DNA from: Butyrivibrio sp. INlla14
GTDB lineage: Bacteria > Bacillota > Clostridia > Lachnospirales > Lachnospiraceae
Assembly: GCF_900102515.1 (NCBI RefSeq)
Contig: NZ_FMVS01000004.1
Coordinates: forward strand, 171,474 to 235,473
Direction of reading: 5' to 3'
Length of the DNA: 64,000 nucleotides
Below are positions 45,181 to 54,613 of the stretch, one piece after another. The stretch's first letter is position 1, and every line of letters begins with the position of its first letter. The translations under genes were made by a program, and so were the position numbers. The notes beneath the pieces are model-generated. The model did not search any database, was not told where the DNA came from, and saw only the letters and a list, made by a program, of their open reading frames with translations.

Positions 45181-47604
45181 ATGTATCAGGTTGTTAAACG
45201 CGATGGCACAATCGCAGAATTCGACATTTCCAAGATTTCAGCGGCAATTACAAAGGCATTTGTAGCGCTGGAGAAGGATTATCATTCCAGCGTTATTGAT
45301 CTTATTGCACTTAGGGTGGCTTCAGATTTTGAGCCTAAGATAGTGAACGATAAGATCACAGTGGAAGAGATCCAGGACAGCGTTGAGAAGGTTTTATCTG
45401 AAGCAGGCTACACAGATGTGGCCAAGGCATATATCCTTTATCGTAAGCAGCGTGAGAAGGTTCGTAACGTTAATTCTGCGCTATTAAATTACAAGGATAT
45501 TGTCAATGATTACCTTAAGATCAACGATTGGAGGGTAAAAGAAAACTCTACAGTCACATATTCTATTGGGGGACTTATTCTGTCTAATTCAGGTGCTATT
45601 ACAGCTAATTACTGGCTTTCAGAAGTTTATGACGAAGAAATAGCATCAGCTCACAGAAGCGCAGCGATTCATATTCATGATCTTGCGATGTTAAGTGGTT
45701 ACTGCGCTGGCTGGAGTCTTAAACAGCTCATTCAGGAAGGCCTTGGCGGAGTTCCTGGCAAGATCACATCTGCACCGGCTTGCCACTTATCAACTCTATG
45801 CAATCAGATGGTTAATTTCCTTGGAATTATGCAGAATGAGTGGGCGGGAGCTCAGGCATTCTCATCATTTGATACCTATCTTGCACCTTTTGTTAAGGTG
45901 GATAACTTGTCTCAGGCAGAGGTCAAGCAGTGCATTCAGTCATTTGTTTACGGTGTTAATACACCTAGCAGATGGGGAACACAGGCTCCATTTTCAAATA
46001 TCACTCTGGATTGGACAGTGCCAAATGACTTGCGTAACCTAAATGCTATTGTGGGCGGCAAAGAGCTTGATTTCACCTATGGTGATTGTCAGCACGAAAT
46101 GGACATGGTCAACAAGGCATTTATTGAGATAATGATTGAGGGAGATGCCAACGGACGCGGCTTCCAGTACCCTATCCCGACATATTCAATAACAAACGAT
46201 TTTGATTTCAGCGAGACTGAGAATAATAAACTTTTATTTGAGATGACAGCTAAATATGGTACTCCATATTTTTCTAATTACATCAATTCAGACATGGAGC
46301 CAAGTGATGTCAGGTCCATGTGCTGCAGACTGCGTCTGGACCTTAGAGAACTTAGGAAGAAGTCAGGAGGGTTCTTTGGTTCAGGTGAATCTACAGGATC
46401 AATTGGCGTTGTTACCATCAATATGCCTAGAATTGCATATCTTGCCAAGGATGAGGAGGATTTTTACAAGAAACTTGACCATTTAATGGATATAGCAGCC
46501 AGAAGCCTTAAGACCAAGAGAGAAGTAATTACAAAGCTCCTGGATCAGGGACTTTACCCATACACCAAGAGGTACCTTGGAACCTTTGCAAACCACTTCT
46601 CAACCATAGGACTTATTGGTATGAACGAAGTTGGTCTTAATGCCAAGTGGATTGGCGCTGACATGACTGATAAGAGGACTCAGGAATTTACCAAGGATGT
46701 CCTTATCCACATGAGAGATCGCCTTTCAGATTATCAGGAGAAGTACGGAGATCTTTATAATCTGGAGGCTACGCCTGCGGAGTCAACAACCTATCGATTC
46801 GCCAAACATGACAAGGAAAAATATCCTGATATTATAACTGCAAACATGGATGGAACCCCTTATTATACTAATTCTTCGCATCTTCCAGTTGGCTATACAG
46901 AGGATATTTTCTCTGCCCTTGATATTCAGGATGAGCTTCAGACTCTGTATACATCAGGAACAGTATTCCATGCTTTCCTCGGAGAGAAGCTCCCTGACTG
47001 GAAGGCTGCAGCTAATCTTGTTAGAAAGATTGCTCAGAACTACAAGCTTCCATACTATACCATGTCTCCAACATATTCAGTATGCAAGAATCACGGATAT
47101 CTTTCGGGAGAGCAGAAGGTTTGTCCTCACTGCGGTGAAAAGACTGAGGTTTATAGTAGGATCACTGGCTATTACAGACCAGTTGCCAACTGGAATGATG
47201 GAAAAGCCCAGGAATACAAGGATAGAAAGGTTTATGATATTGGACGTTCTGTGCTGAAACATGAAAAAGCAATTAGTAATTCAGAGCAGATCCAGTCAGG
47301 ATCCAGCTTTGCAGAAGCTGCGATAAAAAAGTCTAATAAAGATGCAAGTATAAATGCCTTAAATGTGGATGAGGCGGTAATGCTCTTTAAAACACAGACC
47401 TGTCCAAACTGCAGGATTGCCGGAATGATGCTTGATAAAGCAGGAATTCAATATAAAGAGCTGGATGCGGATGAAAATCCAGAGCTTGTAGAAAAATATA
47501 ATATAATGCAGGCTCCGACACTTATAATCCAGTCAAAAGATGCCTTCCAAAAGCTCAACGGTGTTTCAGATATCAAGGGATGGCTGGGAGAGAGAATTTC
47601 ATAA
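45181..47604 (+). CDS. nrdD: Anaerobic (class III) ribonucleotide reductase with C-terminal glutaredoxin-like domain
   Basis: An 807-residue protein. Residues 1-90 are an ATP cone for allosteric control; the barrel follows; CPHCGEK and an upstream Cys-containing segment form the zinc site; G663 in SRITGYY is the likely glycyl-radical residue. After about residue 725 comes a domain with FKTQTCPNCRIAG (C741, C744), like a glutaredoxin/NrdH redoxin, fused in frame. It reduces ribonucleoside triphosphates without oxygen. The fused redoxin could recycle the active-site disulfide in place of formate. ATG 45181 follows AGGGGG. A trxA gene faces it downstream. Confidence 0.92.
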   Translation: MYQVVKRDGTIAEFDISKISAAITKAFVALEKDYHSSVIDLIALRVASDFEPKIVNDKITVEEIQDSVEKVLSEAGYTDVAKAYILYRKQREKVRNVNSALLNYKDIVNDYLKINDWRVKENSTVTYSIGGLILSNSGAITANYWLSEVYDEEIASAHRSAAIHIHDLAMLSGYCAGWSLKQLIQEGLGGVPGKITSAPACHLSTLCNQMVNFLGIMQNEWAGAQAFSSFDTYLAPFVKVDNLSQAEVKQCIQSFVYGVNTPSRWGTQAPFSNITLDWTVPNDLRNLNAIVGGKELDFTYGDCQHEMDMVNKAFIEIMIEGDANGRGFQYPIPTYSITNDFDFSETENNKLLFEMTAKYGTPYFSNYINSDMEPSDVRSMCCRLRLDLRELRKKSGGFFGSGESTGSIGVVTINMPRIAYLAKDEEDFYKKLDHLMDIAARSLKTKREVITKLLDQGLYPYTKRYLGTFANHFSTIGLIGMNEVGLNAKWIGADMTDKRTQEFTKDVLIHMRDRLSDYQEKYGDLYNLEATPAESTTYRFAKHDKEKYPDIITANMDGTPYYTNSSHLPVGYTEDIFSALDIQDELQTLYTSGTVFHAFLGEKLPDWKAAANLVRKIAQNYKLPYYTMSPTYSVCKNHGYLSGEQKVCPHCGEKTEVYSRITGYYRPVANWNDGKAQEYKDRKVYDIGRSVLKHEKAISNSEQIQSGSSFAEAAIKKSNKDASINALNVDEAVMLFKTQTCPNCRIAGMMLDKAGIQYKELDADENPELVEKYNIMQAPTLIIQSKDAFQKLNGVSDIKGWLGERIS

Positions 47605-47611
47605 AAATTTA

Positions 47612-47646
47612 GAAGCCGGATTTACTAAAACAGTAAATCCGGCTTC
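47612..47646. terminator. Bidirectional terminator between nrdD and trxA
   Basis: GAAGCCGGATTTACT pairs perfectly with AGTAAATCCGGCTTC around AAAAC, with T-rich/A-rich flanks on both sides. It sits between the convergent stops. Confidence 0.85.
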
Positions 47647-47659
47647 ATTAATTAAAACA

Positions 47660-47977
47660 TCAAAGAAGAGAATCAAGCTTACCAGCAAGAACATCAGCAT
47701 GCATAGCTCCTGTAAGGGTTTCTACAAGCTCACCGTTCTTGAACATTAAAAAGCTTGGGATTGACATGATATTGTACTTGGCTGCAAGCGCAGATTCCTC
47801 GTCAGAATTGATCTTACCAACCTTGATCTTTCCATCATACTTTTCAGCCATTTTCTCAACAACTGGCATCATCATCTTGCAAGGACCGCACCAGTCTGCA
47901 TAGAAATCAACAAGAACAGGGATGTCGCTCTTTAAAACCTCTGTATCAAAATTTTCCTGTGTAAATTTATACTCCAT
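47660..47977 (-). CDS. trxA: Thioredoxin
   Basis: A 105-residue thioredoxin with the redox motif W29-C30-G-P-C33 in FYADWCGPCK, cis-Pro in SIPSFLMFKNGE, and no signal peptide, so it is cytoplasmic. It reduces protein disulfides using electrons from thioredoxin reductase, which is not in the window. GGAGGT precedes the ATG at 47977. Its place facing an nrdD with a fused redoxin suggests links to ribonucleotide reduction or general redox repair. Confidence 0.94.
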   Translation of the reverse strand: MEYKFTQENFDTEVLKSDIPVLVDFYADWCGPCKMMMPVVEKMAEKYDGKIKVGKINSDEESALAAKYNIMSIPSFLMFKNGELVETLTGAMHADVLAGKLDSLL

Positions 47978-48118
47978 AAATAAGTACCTCCAATTATTTG
48001 TAAGAAGATTTTTTGTATCTGATAATTACATTGTACACAATCTAAAATAATTGTCAACAATTAAATTGTAAATATTATATTAAAACGAAAAATATTATAT
48101 GAGATTTAGAAAAATATA

Positions 48119-48213
48119 ACCCCCCAGGGGGCTTACTGACTGGATTTTTAAATGCTATACTTCGATTACTGCGTGGGCAGACTGGCTTTTTTACACAAGC
48201 ACAGTCTGTTTTT
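48119..48213 (+). promoter_or_regulatory. Leader region before the methyltransferase/metal-importer operon
   Basis: CCCCCAGGGGG at about 48121-48131 is a GC-rich palindrome in an otherwise AT-rich gap, close upstream of a possible promoter ending TATACT near 48156-48161. At 48178-48208 CAGACTG pairs with CAGTCTG and is followed by five T, a terminator-like hairpin inside the leader just before GGGAGGA. This could be an attenuator or a small regulatory RNA; I see no known riboswitch consensus. Confidence 0.4.
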
Positions 48214-48232
48214 ACTGTCCGGGAGGAATTAA

Positions 48233-49036
48233 ATGGATCTGGAGTATGTAAAAAATATATGGAAACTTAAAAAGGGAAATCTTCAGGCTGAGATTGCAGC
48301 CTGGGATAGCACTGCCGAAGAATATCTATATGAAGCTAAGAACAATTTTATGGAAGATCCGTTTCTTAGTTTTCTTGCGGATAAGATACAGCTAGAAAAA
48401 TCTATGGTCACTCTGGATGTAGGATGCGGGGCAGGAGCATATTCTGTAGAACTTGCTTCAAAAGTTGCTAAGGCAGAGGGTGTTGATCTATCACCCAGGA
48501 TGGTGGAGCTTGGGAATAAATATGCATCAGAACATAATATACAGAATCTTGAGCTCAAGGTTGAAGACTGGCATACGTGCGATATTTCACCTTATAAAAG
48601 AAAATACGATGTAGTTTTTGCGCATACAACACCGGCAGTAGCCGATTACTCCACTTTGGTAAAAATGTGTGAGGCTTCCCGAAAGTATTGCTTTTTGTGT
48701 AAACCAGCACGGCGCACAGATAAGGTGTTCGATGAAGTAAAGCGTATAGCAGGTGTTGCTGACAAAATGGGGTCAGATGAGTCTGTCGCATATACCTTCG
48801 ATACCCTTTGGGGGCTTGGCTTTAATCCTGAGGTCATGTATTCGCAGCAAGTCTGGCTTCCAAAGAAAACATTGCAGGAAGCGCAGAATTGGTACATAGG
48901 ACGACTAAAAGGGTATTATAGCCCATCAGATGAGGCAGTTAATGAGGTAAAACAGTACCTGGAATCAATTGCAGTTGATGGATATATACATGAGCGCATA
49001 GACACAACCCTTGTAAACATGTATTGGAAGGTATGA
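48233..49036 (+). CDS. SAM-dependent class I methyltransferase
   Basis: A 267-residue protein with SAM-binding motif I VTLDVGCGAGAYSVELA, then VDLSPRMVELG and DVVFAHTTPAV. The substrate cannot be read from the sequence. It lies 47 bp before the binding protein of a FecBCD-type importer and seems to be the first gene of that operon. Methyltransferases in this position recur in anaerobes beside metal or corrinoid importers (recollection of the pattern, not searched). GGGAGGA precedes the ATG. Confidence 0.8.
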   Translation: MDLEYVKNIWKLKKGNLQAEIAAWDSTAEEYLYEAKNNFMEDPFLSFLADKIQLEKSMVTLDVGCGAGAYSVELASKVAKAEGVDLSPRMVELGNKYASEHNIQNLELKVEDWHTCDISPYKRKYDVVFAHTTPAVADYSTLVKMCEASRKYCFLCKPARRTDKVFDEVKRIAGVADKMGSDESVAYTFDTLWGLGFNPEVMYSQQVWLPKKTLQEAQNWYIGRLKGYYSPSDEAVNEVKQYLESIAVDGYIHERIDTTLVNMYWKV

Positions 49037-49083
49037 TAAAGAACTAGTAACCTGATTTATCAGGTCTATATATGGAGGTAGGT

Positions 49084-50265
49084 ATGAAAAGAAATAAGAA
49101 ATTAAGATCATTGGCAGTGGCATTAGTTATTGCAATGCAGGTGGCAACAGGCTGTGGAAATGCGAAGCCACAGGACACAGCCCAGGCAGAGGCGTCCGTT
49201 GCAGAGGCAGCAACTGATGTTAGTGGAGCAGAGACTAGCAGTTCACAAGTAGTAGAAAATGAAGATGGAACACGTACTATCACAGATGTATTTGGACGTG
49301 AAGTAGTTATTCCAGATGAGGTTAATACATGTGCAGCGTTGGGGAGCGCAGCACGTCTTGTAGTATATGCAGGTGGAGTGGATAAGATCACAGGATGTAC
49401 CGAGATGGAACTGAAAGGCGCTCCAGGAATGCCTTTTGCTTATGCTAATAAAGAACATTTTGCAAATTGCACAGCCGTTGCATCTGGCGGAAGCGGTAAC
49501 GCGGACTATGCAGAGGCCCTTATTGAGCTGAATCCTGATGTGGTTTTTTACCAGGATTCAGATACAGTTGCTATCGAGGAACTGGCACAGAAGACAGGGC
49601 TTCCTATAATTGGAATTTATGGAGATGCGTTTAATTCCCCACATCTTACACAGTCGATTTCTCTTATTGGTGATGTCCTTGGAACCAATGAACATGCAGA
49701 TAAGGTAGTTGAAGCGATAGATGGATGGGTAAAAGACCTCAATGACCGCACAAAGGATATACCTGAAGAAAACAAGCCAACAGTCTATCCTGGAGCAGTA
49801 AGCTGGAGTGGCGGACATGGCTTTACCGGAACATATGCTGGATATGCGCCACTTGAAGCTATCAATGCAATAAATCTTTCAGATACACTCGGTGCAACTG
49901 ATGGCTTTGAGGTTAGTATTGAGCAGATCCTTGAATGGGATCCAGAGATCATTTTCCTGAATCCAAGTAACATGGAACTTGTAAATGAAGACTATGCATC
50001 TAATTCTGAGGCTATTGATAGTCTTACAGCTGTAAAGGAAGGCAAAGTATATTCACAGGTAAACTTTAACTATTATTGGTGCAATATGGAACTTGCAATC
50101 GTTGATTCTTACTATGCAGGCAGCATTATTTATCCTGAGGCTTTCGCTGATGTGAATTTTGAAGAGAAGGCAGAAGAAATCTTCAATACAATGATTGGTA
50201 TGGATTATCTTGATGTACTTGATGAAAATAATATGGGCTTTGGACCAATTACTATTGGTGAGTGA
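49084..50265 (+). CDS. ABC transporter substrate-binding lipoprotein, iron-siderophore/cobalamin type
   Basis: A 393-residue lipoprotein with signal peptide and lipobox VATGC (Cys near residue 23), followed by an acidic Ala/Ser linker and a periplasmic-binding fold of the FecB/BtuF type (TDVFGREVVIPDEVNTCAALGSAARLVVYAGG). Such proteins bind chelated iron, haem, cobalamin or other metals. GGAGG precedes the ATG at 49084. The permease gene follows with overlap at the stop, forming a three-gene importer. Confidence 0.88.
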   Translation: MKRNKKLRSLAVALVIAMQVATGCGNAKPQDTAQAEASVAEAATDVSGAETSSSQVVENEDGTRTITDVFGREVVIPDEVNTCAALGSAARLVVYAGGVDKITGCTEMELKGAPGMPFAYANKEHFANCTAVASGGSGNADYAEALIELNPDVVFYQDSDTVAIEELAQKTGLPIIGIYGDAFNSPHLTQSISLIGDVLGTNEHADKVVEAIDGWVKDLNDRTKDIPEENKPTVYPGAVSWSGGHGFTGTYAGYAPLEAINAINLSDTLGATDGFEVSIEQILEWDPEIIFLNPSNMELVNEDYASNSEAIDSLTAVKEGKVYSQVNFNYYWCNMELAIVDSYYAGSIIYPEAFADVNFEEKAEEIFNTMIGMDYLDVLDENNMGFGPITIGE

Positions 50266-50267
50266 TC

Positions 50268-51341
50268 ATGGGAAAAGAAGAAATGACAAGTAGTCAGGAG
50301 TATAGGGCTTTCATTGGTAAAAAGAGATTGATCCTTCTGGTACTTTTTGTATTCTCATTGATAGCATTTTTGGCAGCTATAGCACTAGGTTCATCTAACA
50401 TAGCTATAGACAGAGTTCTGGCTACTTTAATAGGAAGTGGAGAGCAAAAAGAAAAAATAATAATCTTAAATATCAGGCTCCCCAGGGCAGCAACAGCTGT
50501 AATTGCTGGATTTGGGCTAGGAATTGTGGGCTGCGTTATGCAAGGGATACTTCATAACCCGCTGGCTTCAGCATCAACCATAGGTGTATCCCAGGGAGCG
50601 GCTTTCGGAGCAGCTTTTGCGATAATTGTACTCGGCGGCGGACTTATGTCCGCCAGTAGTCAGGGAGCTCAACTTAGCGTCAGCAATCCTGCTATGACCA
50701 CAATTTGTGCATTTATTTTTTCTATGGTATCAACCCTGTTCATTGTGCTTTTATCAAGATTTCGTAGTATGGAGGCTGGAACACTCCTTTTGTCCGGTGT
50801 TGCGCTTAGTTCACTTTTTTCTGCAGGAACAACTCTTCTTGAGTACTTTTCAGATGATGTTCGCGTTGCAGCAGTTGTTTACTGGACTTTTGGCGACCTT
50901 GGCAGTACTTTTGGCAAAGATATCATTATCATGGCGGCGGTTGTCATCTTTGCTACTATCTATTTTGTCTTTAACTGCTGGAATTATAATGCTATGCAGG
51001 GAGGCGATAACACCGCTAAGGGCCTTGGAGTAAACACTAGACAGATACTGATAATGGGAATGGTCGTATGTTCTTTTACAGCTTCTACAATTGTTTCTTA
51101 TGTCGGTATTATCAACTTTGTGGGCCTTATTGCACCACACCTTGTTAGAAAATTTGTAGGAACGGATTATAGATTTCTTTTACCTGCATCTGGACTTGCT
51201 GGTGCGATTCTTTTGCTTTTAAGTGACACTGCGGCCAGATTGGTCATAGCGCCTATAGTGCTTCCGATTGGCGCCATAACTTCTGTTCTTGGGGCACCGA
51301 TGTTCTTGTGGATCATTTACAAAGGTAGGTGGAAAAGATGA
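50268..51341 (+). CDS. ABC transporter permease, FecCD family
   Basis: A 357-residue permease with about ten hydrophobic helices and family signatures LNIRLPRAATAVIAGFGLGIVGCVMQGILHNPLASASTIGVSQ-like segments (residues about 62-105) and GIINFVGLIAPHLVRKFVG near residue 285. It forms the homodimeric channel. The ATG at 50268 follows GGTGAG; a GTG at 50262 overlaps the upstream stop. Its stop overlaps the ATPase start (ATGA). Confidence 0.9.
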   Translation: MGKEEMTSSQEYRAFIGKKRLILLVLFVFSLIAFLAAIALGSSNIAIDRVLATLIGSGEQKEKIIILNIRLPRAATAVIAGFGLGIVGCVMQGILHNPLASASTIGVSQGAAFGAAFAIIVLGGGLMSASSQGAQLSVSNPAMTTICAFIFSMVSTLFIVLLSRFRSMEAGTLLLSGVALSSLFSAGTTLLEYFSDDVRVAAVVYWTFGDLGSTFGKDIIIMAAVVIFATIYFVFNCWNYNAMQGGDNTAKGLGVNTRQILIMGMVVCSFTASTIVSYVGIINFVGLIAPHLVRKFVGTDYRFLLPASGLAGAILLLLSDTAARLVIAPIVLPIGAITSVLGAPMFLWIIYKGRWKR

Positions 51342-52090
51342 TAGATACTAAATGTGTAAGCTTTTCCTATAGGGGAATGGATGCGGTTCTCAGAAATATT
51401 ACTGTTAAGGAGAACGCGGGACATTGCCTTGCGCTATTAGGGAATAATGGTGCAGGGAAAAGCACCTTTTTAAAGTGCTTAAACCATATTCTTTCCGCAA
51501 AAGATGGCGTAATAGAAGTAGATGGACTTAACATCAGACAGGCTAGTAGAAGCGAGATAGCCAGGAGGATGGCTTATGTAGAGCAGCATACACACGCCGA
51601 TGTCCTTACTGTTTATGACACTGTTTTGCTGGGACGAAAACCTCATATTAAGTTTTCACCGACAGAAGAGGACTATCAGATAGTGGAGGCGGCCATACGC
51701 AGAATGCATCTGGAGAAGCTGTCTCTTAGAAATGTCAATGAATTGTCTGGTGGTGAGCTCCAAAAGGTGGCGCTTGCCAGGGCCCTTGCTCAGGAGCCAA
51801 GAGTTTTGCTTTTGGATGAACCTACGGCAAGCCTTGATCTGTGCAATCAGCATGAAGTTATGAAGGTGGTATCAGATATCGCACGCGATAACAATATTCT
51901 TGTGGTAGTGGTGATCCATGATCTTAATCTTGCACTTAAGTATTGCGATAGATTTATGTTGATACGTAATGGAGAGGTTTACAGCTACGGAGATAAGTCA
52001 ACTATTACTGAGAAGGCAATCATGGAAGTTTACGGCGTAGATACGACTGTAACAGATATTAATGGCAATAGAGTAGTTGTAGTTAGTTGA
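51338..52090 (+). CDS. ABC transporter ATPase, FecE/BtuD type
   Basis: A 250-residue ATPase: Walker A GNNGAGKST, signature LSGGELQKV, Walker B VLLLDEPTASLD and switch His in VVIHDLN. It energises the FecCD-type permease. The ATG at 51338 overlaps the permease stop as ATGA, a sign of coupled translation. FmdE follows 38 bp later. The imported compound is not known; an iron chelate, corrinoid or oxyanion/metal complex are possible. Confidence 0.9.
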   Translation: MIDTKCVSFSYRGMDAVLRNITVKENAGHCLALLGNNGAGKSTFLKCLNHILSAKDGVIEVDGLNIRQASRSEIARRMAYVEQHTHADVLTVYDTVLLGRKPHIKFSPTEEDYQIVEAAIRRMHLEKLSLRNVNELSGGELQKVALARALAQEPRVLLLDEPTASLDLCNQHEVMKVVSDIARDNNILVVVVIHDLNLALKYCDRFMLIRNGEVYSYGDKSTITEKAIMEVYGVDTTVTDINGNRVVVVS

Positions 52091-52127
52091 TCTATATAAA
52101 ATTTTTAAAGGAATTCGGGAGAAAAAA

Positions 52128-52658
52128 ATGATCAAAAGTGAACTTTGGGATAAAGCAGCCGCTTTTCATGGACATGTTTGTGGTGGGCTTACAATAGGCT
52201 ATCAGGCGGCAATATATGCAAAAGACTTACTGGACATTTCTTTTTCTGAGGATGAAGAAATAGTATGTATAAGTGAAAATGATGCCTGCGGAGTAGATGC
52301 AATCCAGGTGGTGCTTGGATGTAGCGTAGGAAAGGGCAATCTTTTGTTCCATATGAGAGGCAAGCAGGCTTTTTCTTTTTATAACAGGAAAACAGGAAAA
52401 TCTGTTCGTCTAGTCTTAAAACCAAGACCAAGAGAGATGACAAGGGAAGAGTCTTTCGAATATTATCAGAACTGTGAACCACAAGATATGTTTGATGTAA
52501 AAGAGACGACAATAGAACTTCCAGAGCAAGCTCGAATCTTTGAATCTGCAAAATGTGAGTGCTGCGGTGAAGTAACAGGAGAAAAGTGGCTTCGCCTTGT
52601 GGGAGGCAAAAAACTCTGCCTGGACTGCTGGCCAAAATACGATCGTTTTAATGTCTAA
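52128..52658 (+). CDS. FmdE-like protein
   Basis: A 176-residue member of the FmdE family: FHGHVCGGLTIGYQAA at the N-terminus (Cys/His metal site), ENDACGVDAIQVVLGCSVGKGN, and a C-terminal zinc finger CECCGE...CLDCW. The name comes from a subunit linked to molybdenum/tungsten formylmethanofuran dehydrogenase in methanogens, but in fermentative bacteria the role is unknown. It ends the methyltransferase-importer operon, suggesting that it handles the imported metal or cofactor (inference). Confidence 0.82.
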   Translation: MIKSELWDKAAAFHGHVCGGLTIGYQAAIYAKDLLDISFSEDEEIVCISENDACGVDAIQVVLGCSVGKGNLLFHMRGKQAFSFYNRKTGKSVRLVLKPRPREMTREESFEYYQNCEPQDMFDVKETTIELPEQARIFESAKCECCGEVTGEKWLRLVGGKKLCLDCWPKYDRFNV

Positions 52659-52668
52659 ATCTAAAAAG

Positions 52669-52704
52669 TAAGGGGTGTCACTTGATTGTGACACCCCTTA
52701 AATA
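52669..52704 (+). terminator. Terminator of the importer operon
   Basis: TAAGGGGTGTCA pairs perfectly with TGACACCCCTTA around an eight-base loop. It lies between the convergent fmdE and flavoprotein genes and probably works in both directions. Confidence 0.8.
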
Positions 52705-52718
52705 ATTTAATCAGGAAA

Positions 52719-54482
52719 TTATTTAAAGTTCGAAGCATTCTCACCAGCGATTCTTCCAAATACAACGATGTCGGCAACGGCATTTCCGCCGAGACGGTTA
52801 GCACCGTGGATTCCGCCAGTGACTTCTCCGCAGGCATATAGACCGGGGATAGGAGTTCCATCTTTTGAAATGACCTGAGCTTCAGTATTTATCTTGACAC
52901 CGCCCATACAGTGATGTATTCCAGGGCCAACGTTAACTGCGTAATAAGGCCCGGAAGAGAGATCAGTAAGTGGCGTTCCGATATCTCTTGAAAAATCTGG
53001 ATCTTCGCCAGCTTTTACATAGCCAGACCATTTGCTAACTGTATCTAAAAGGGCAGTAGTGGCGTTTGCATCAAATTCCATTGCTGCTGCAAGATCATTT
53101 AGAGTATCACCCTTTACCAGGTATCCGCTCTTATCAAGTTTTTTGATGACGGCAGAACCTTCATACATTTCCTGGTTGGCGATCAGCCATACATTTCCGC
53201 CTGTCTGAGCAACTTCAGCAGCAGAAACAGCATCTCTTGTGCCAGTTTCATTTGTAAATCTGATACCTTCTCTATTTACAAGGATTGCACCATCACCACG
53301 AAGAGCTTCTCCAACAAGAGCCCCATCAGTAGGTATAACTGTAGGATGAAGCTGGATCTGCTCCATGTCTACAAAGTCTGCACCAACTTCACCGAGGAAG
53401 TCGATAGCATCACCACTTGCAGTAGCAACATTTGTGGAGATAAAGCCTTCAAGATCAGGGCGAAGAGCTACGACACGGTCCATGTTTCCGCCAAATCCGC
53501 CTGTTGCAACAACAACTGCATTTGCATGGATTGTTATTGTTTCACCATATTCTCCAACGGCTATAACACCACAGGCTTTTCCATCTTCCATGATAATCTT
53601 ATTTACGGAAGCGCCTGTTATTATTTCAACGCCCAGCTCATCAAGCCTTACACCTAGTGCAGATACTAAGAAATTACCTACTGAGGTTACATTTCCCTCA
53701 GCATCTGTAGGACGATGTGTTCTCTTTGCACTAAGTCCGCCCATAGTTCCAAGAGGGCCGGAAAGAGGAGCATTTTCCTTATCAAGCCAGTCTATAGCAG
53801 CAGAGGTATTCTCGGCAAGAGTTCTTACAAGCTCCGAATCATTTATTTCTTTTCCACTCTTCATTGTATCTTGCACGAAAAGATCTACAGAGTCCTCTAC
53901 ACCCTGCTCTTTTTCATAGTGTGTTTCTGCGGCATTCATTCCTGAGCTGGCTCTGCTAGTATTGCCGCCTAGAATATCGCTCTTTTCAAGGAGGATGACT
54001 TTCTTGCCATTTTCAGCTACAGTGATGGCAGCTGTCATACCTGCGCCGCCACCGCCTACTACAACTACATCTACAGTAGCTTCATAGTCTTCAGAGGCAC
54101 CGCTGCCTTTATTACTTCCATCTGCCACAATTCCGGCCTGTGAAAGGGCTTGTCCTACAGCTTCAAGGAAGCCTTTTGAGGAGTAAGTGGCTCCGGATAT
54201 GGCGTCAATGTTTACGTTCTGAGTCTTCAGAATCTTGGTGCGAAGCGCTTTGATGGCACTACCACCAATGGAAGGAGTTTCACCCTCTGTCTGATATGTA
54301 ATGTCAGTGATTGTATTTCCTTCTACAAATACTGAAACCTTGATTTCACCTGCAAATCCTTGGGCTGCGCCATCATACTGATGTCCGTTTCGCTCAACAA
54401 CATAGGTACTGCCCCAAATACATATAAGAAGCAGTGCTACTACAGCGAAACATGATATGATTCTCTTTGTAAGGGTATTCAT
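52719..54482 (-). CDS. Exported FMN/FAD flavoprotein reductase, fumarate-reductase-like
   Basis: A 587-residue protein. An N-terminal helix (residues 7-24) exports or anchors it. Residues 35-120 are an FMN_bind domain with DAISGAT99, the ApbE-type flavinylation motif where Thr99 carries FMN. Residues 136-587 are an FAD-binding reductase domain (VVVGGGGAGM; HHCMGGVKIN; GANRLGGNAVADIVVFG). It resembles extracellular fumarate/urocanate-type reductases that use small molecules as electron acceptors. The acceptor is unknown. Start at 54482 follows AAAGGAAAAG; the ATG at 54506 lacks a site. ApbE is not in the window. Confidence 0.88.
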   Translation of the reverse strand: MNTLTKRIISCFAVVALLLICIWGSTYVVERNGHQYDGAAQGFAGEIKVSVFVEGNTITDITYQTEGETPSIGGSAIKALRTKILKTQNVNIDAISGATYSSKGFLEAVGQALSQAGIVADGSNKGSGASEDYEATVDVVVVGGGGAGMTAAITVAENGKKVILLEKSDILGGNTSRASSGMNAAETHYEKEQGVEDSVDLFVQDTMKSGKEINDSELVRTLAENTSAAIDWLDKENAPLSGPLGTMGGLSAKRTHRPTDAEGNVTSVGNFLVSALGVRLDELGVEIITGASVNKIIMEDGKACGVIAVGEYGETITIHANAVVVATGGFGGNMDRVVALRPDLEGFISTNVATASGDAIDFLGEVGADFVDMEQIQLHPTVIPTDGALVGEALRGDGAILVNREGIRFTNETGTRDAVSAAEVAQTGGNVWLIANQEMYEGSAVIKKLDKSGYLVKGDTLNDLAAAMEFDANATTALLDTVSKWSGYVKAGEDPDFSRDIGTPLTDLSSGPYYAVNVGPGIHHCMGGVKINTEAQVISKDGTPIPGLYACGEVTGGIHGANRLGGNAVADIVVFGRIAGENASNFK

Positions 54483-54613
54483 GTAGCTTTTCCTTTCTAT
54501 ATACATAAACTACAAACGAAAATACATCTACATATTAACTATAATACATATCGGAACTTTATGCTAGAAAAAACAGTCCCTTTCGGGACTGTTTTTAGAG
54601 AAAGATAATATAT

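Noticed and set aside
48121..48131. CCCCCAGGGGG as an RNA hairpin
   Set aside because: A one-base loop cannot form; it could only be a DNA palindrome.
48119..48232. Known riboswitch (Moco, NiCo, cobalamin)
   Set aside because: None of the conserved cores I know could be found in this leader.
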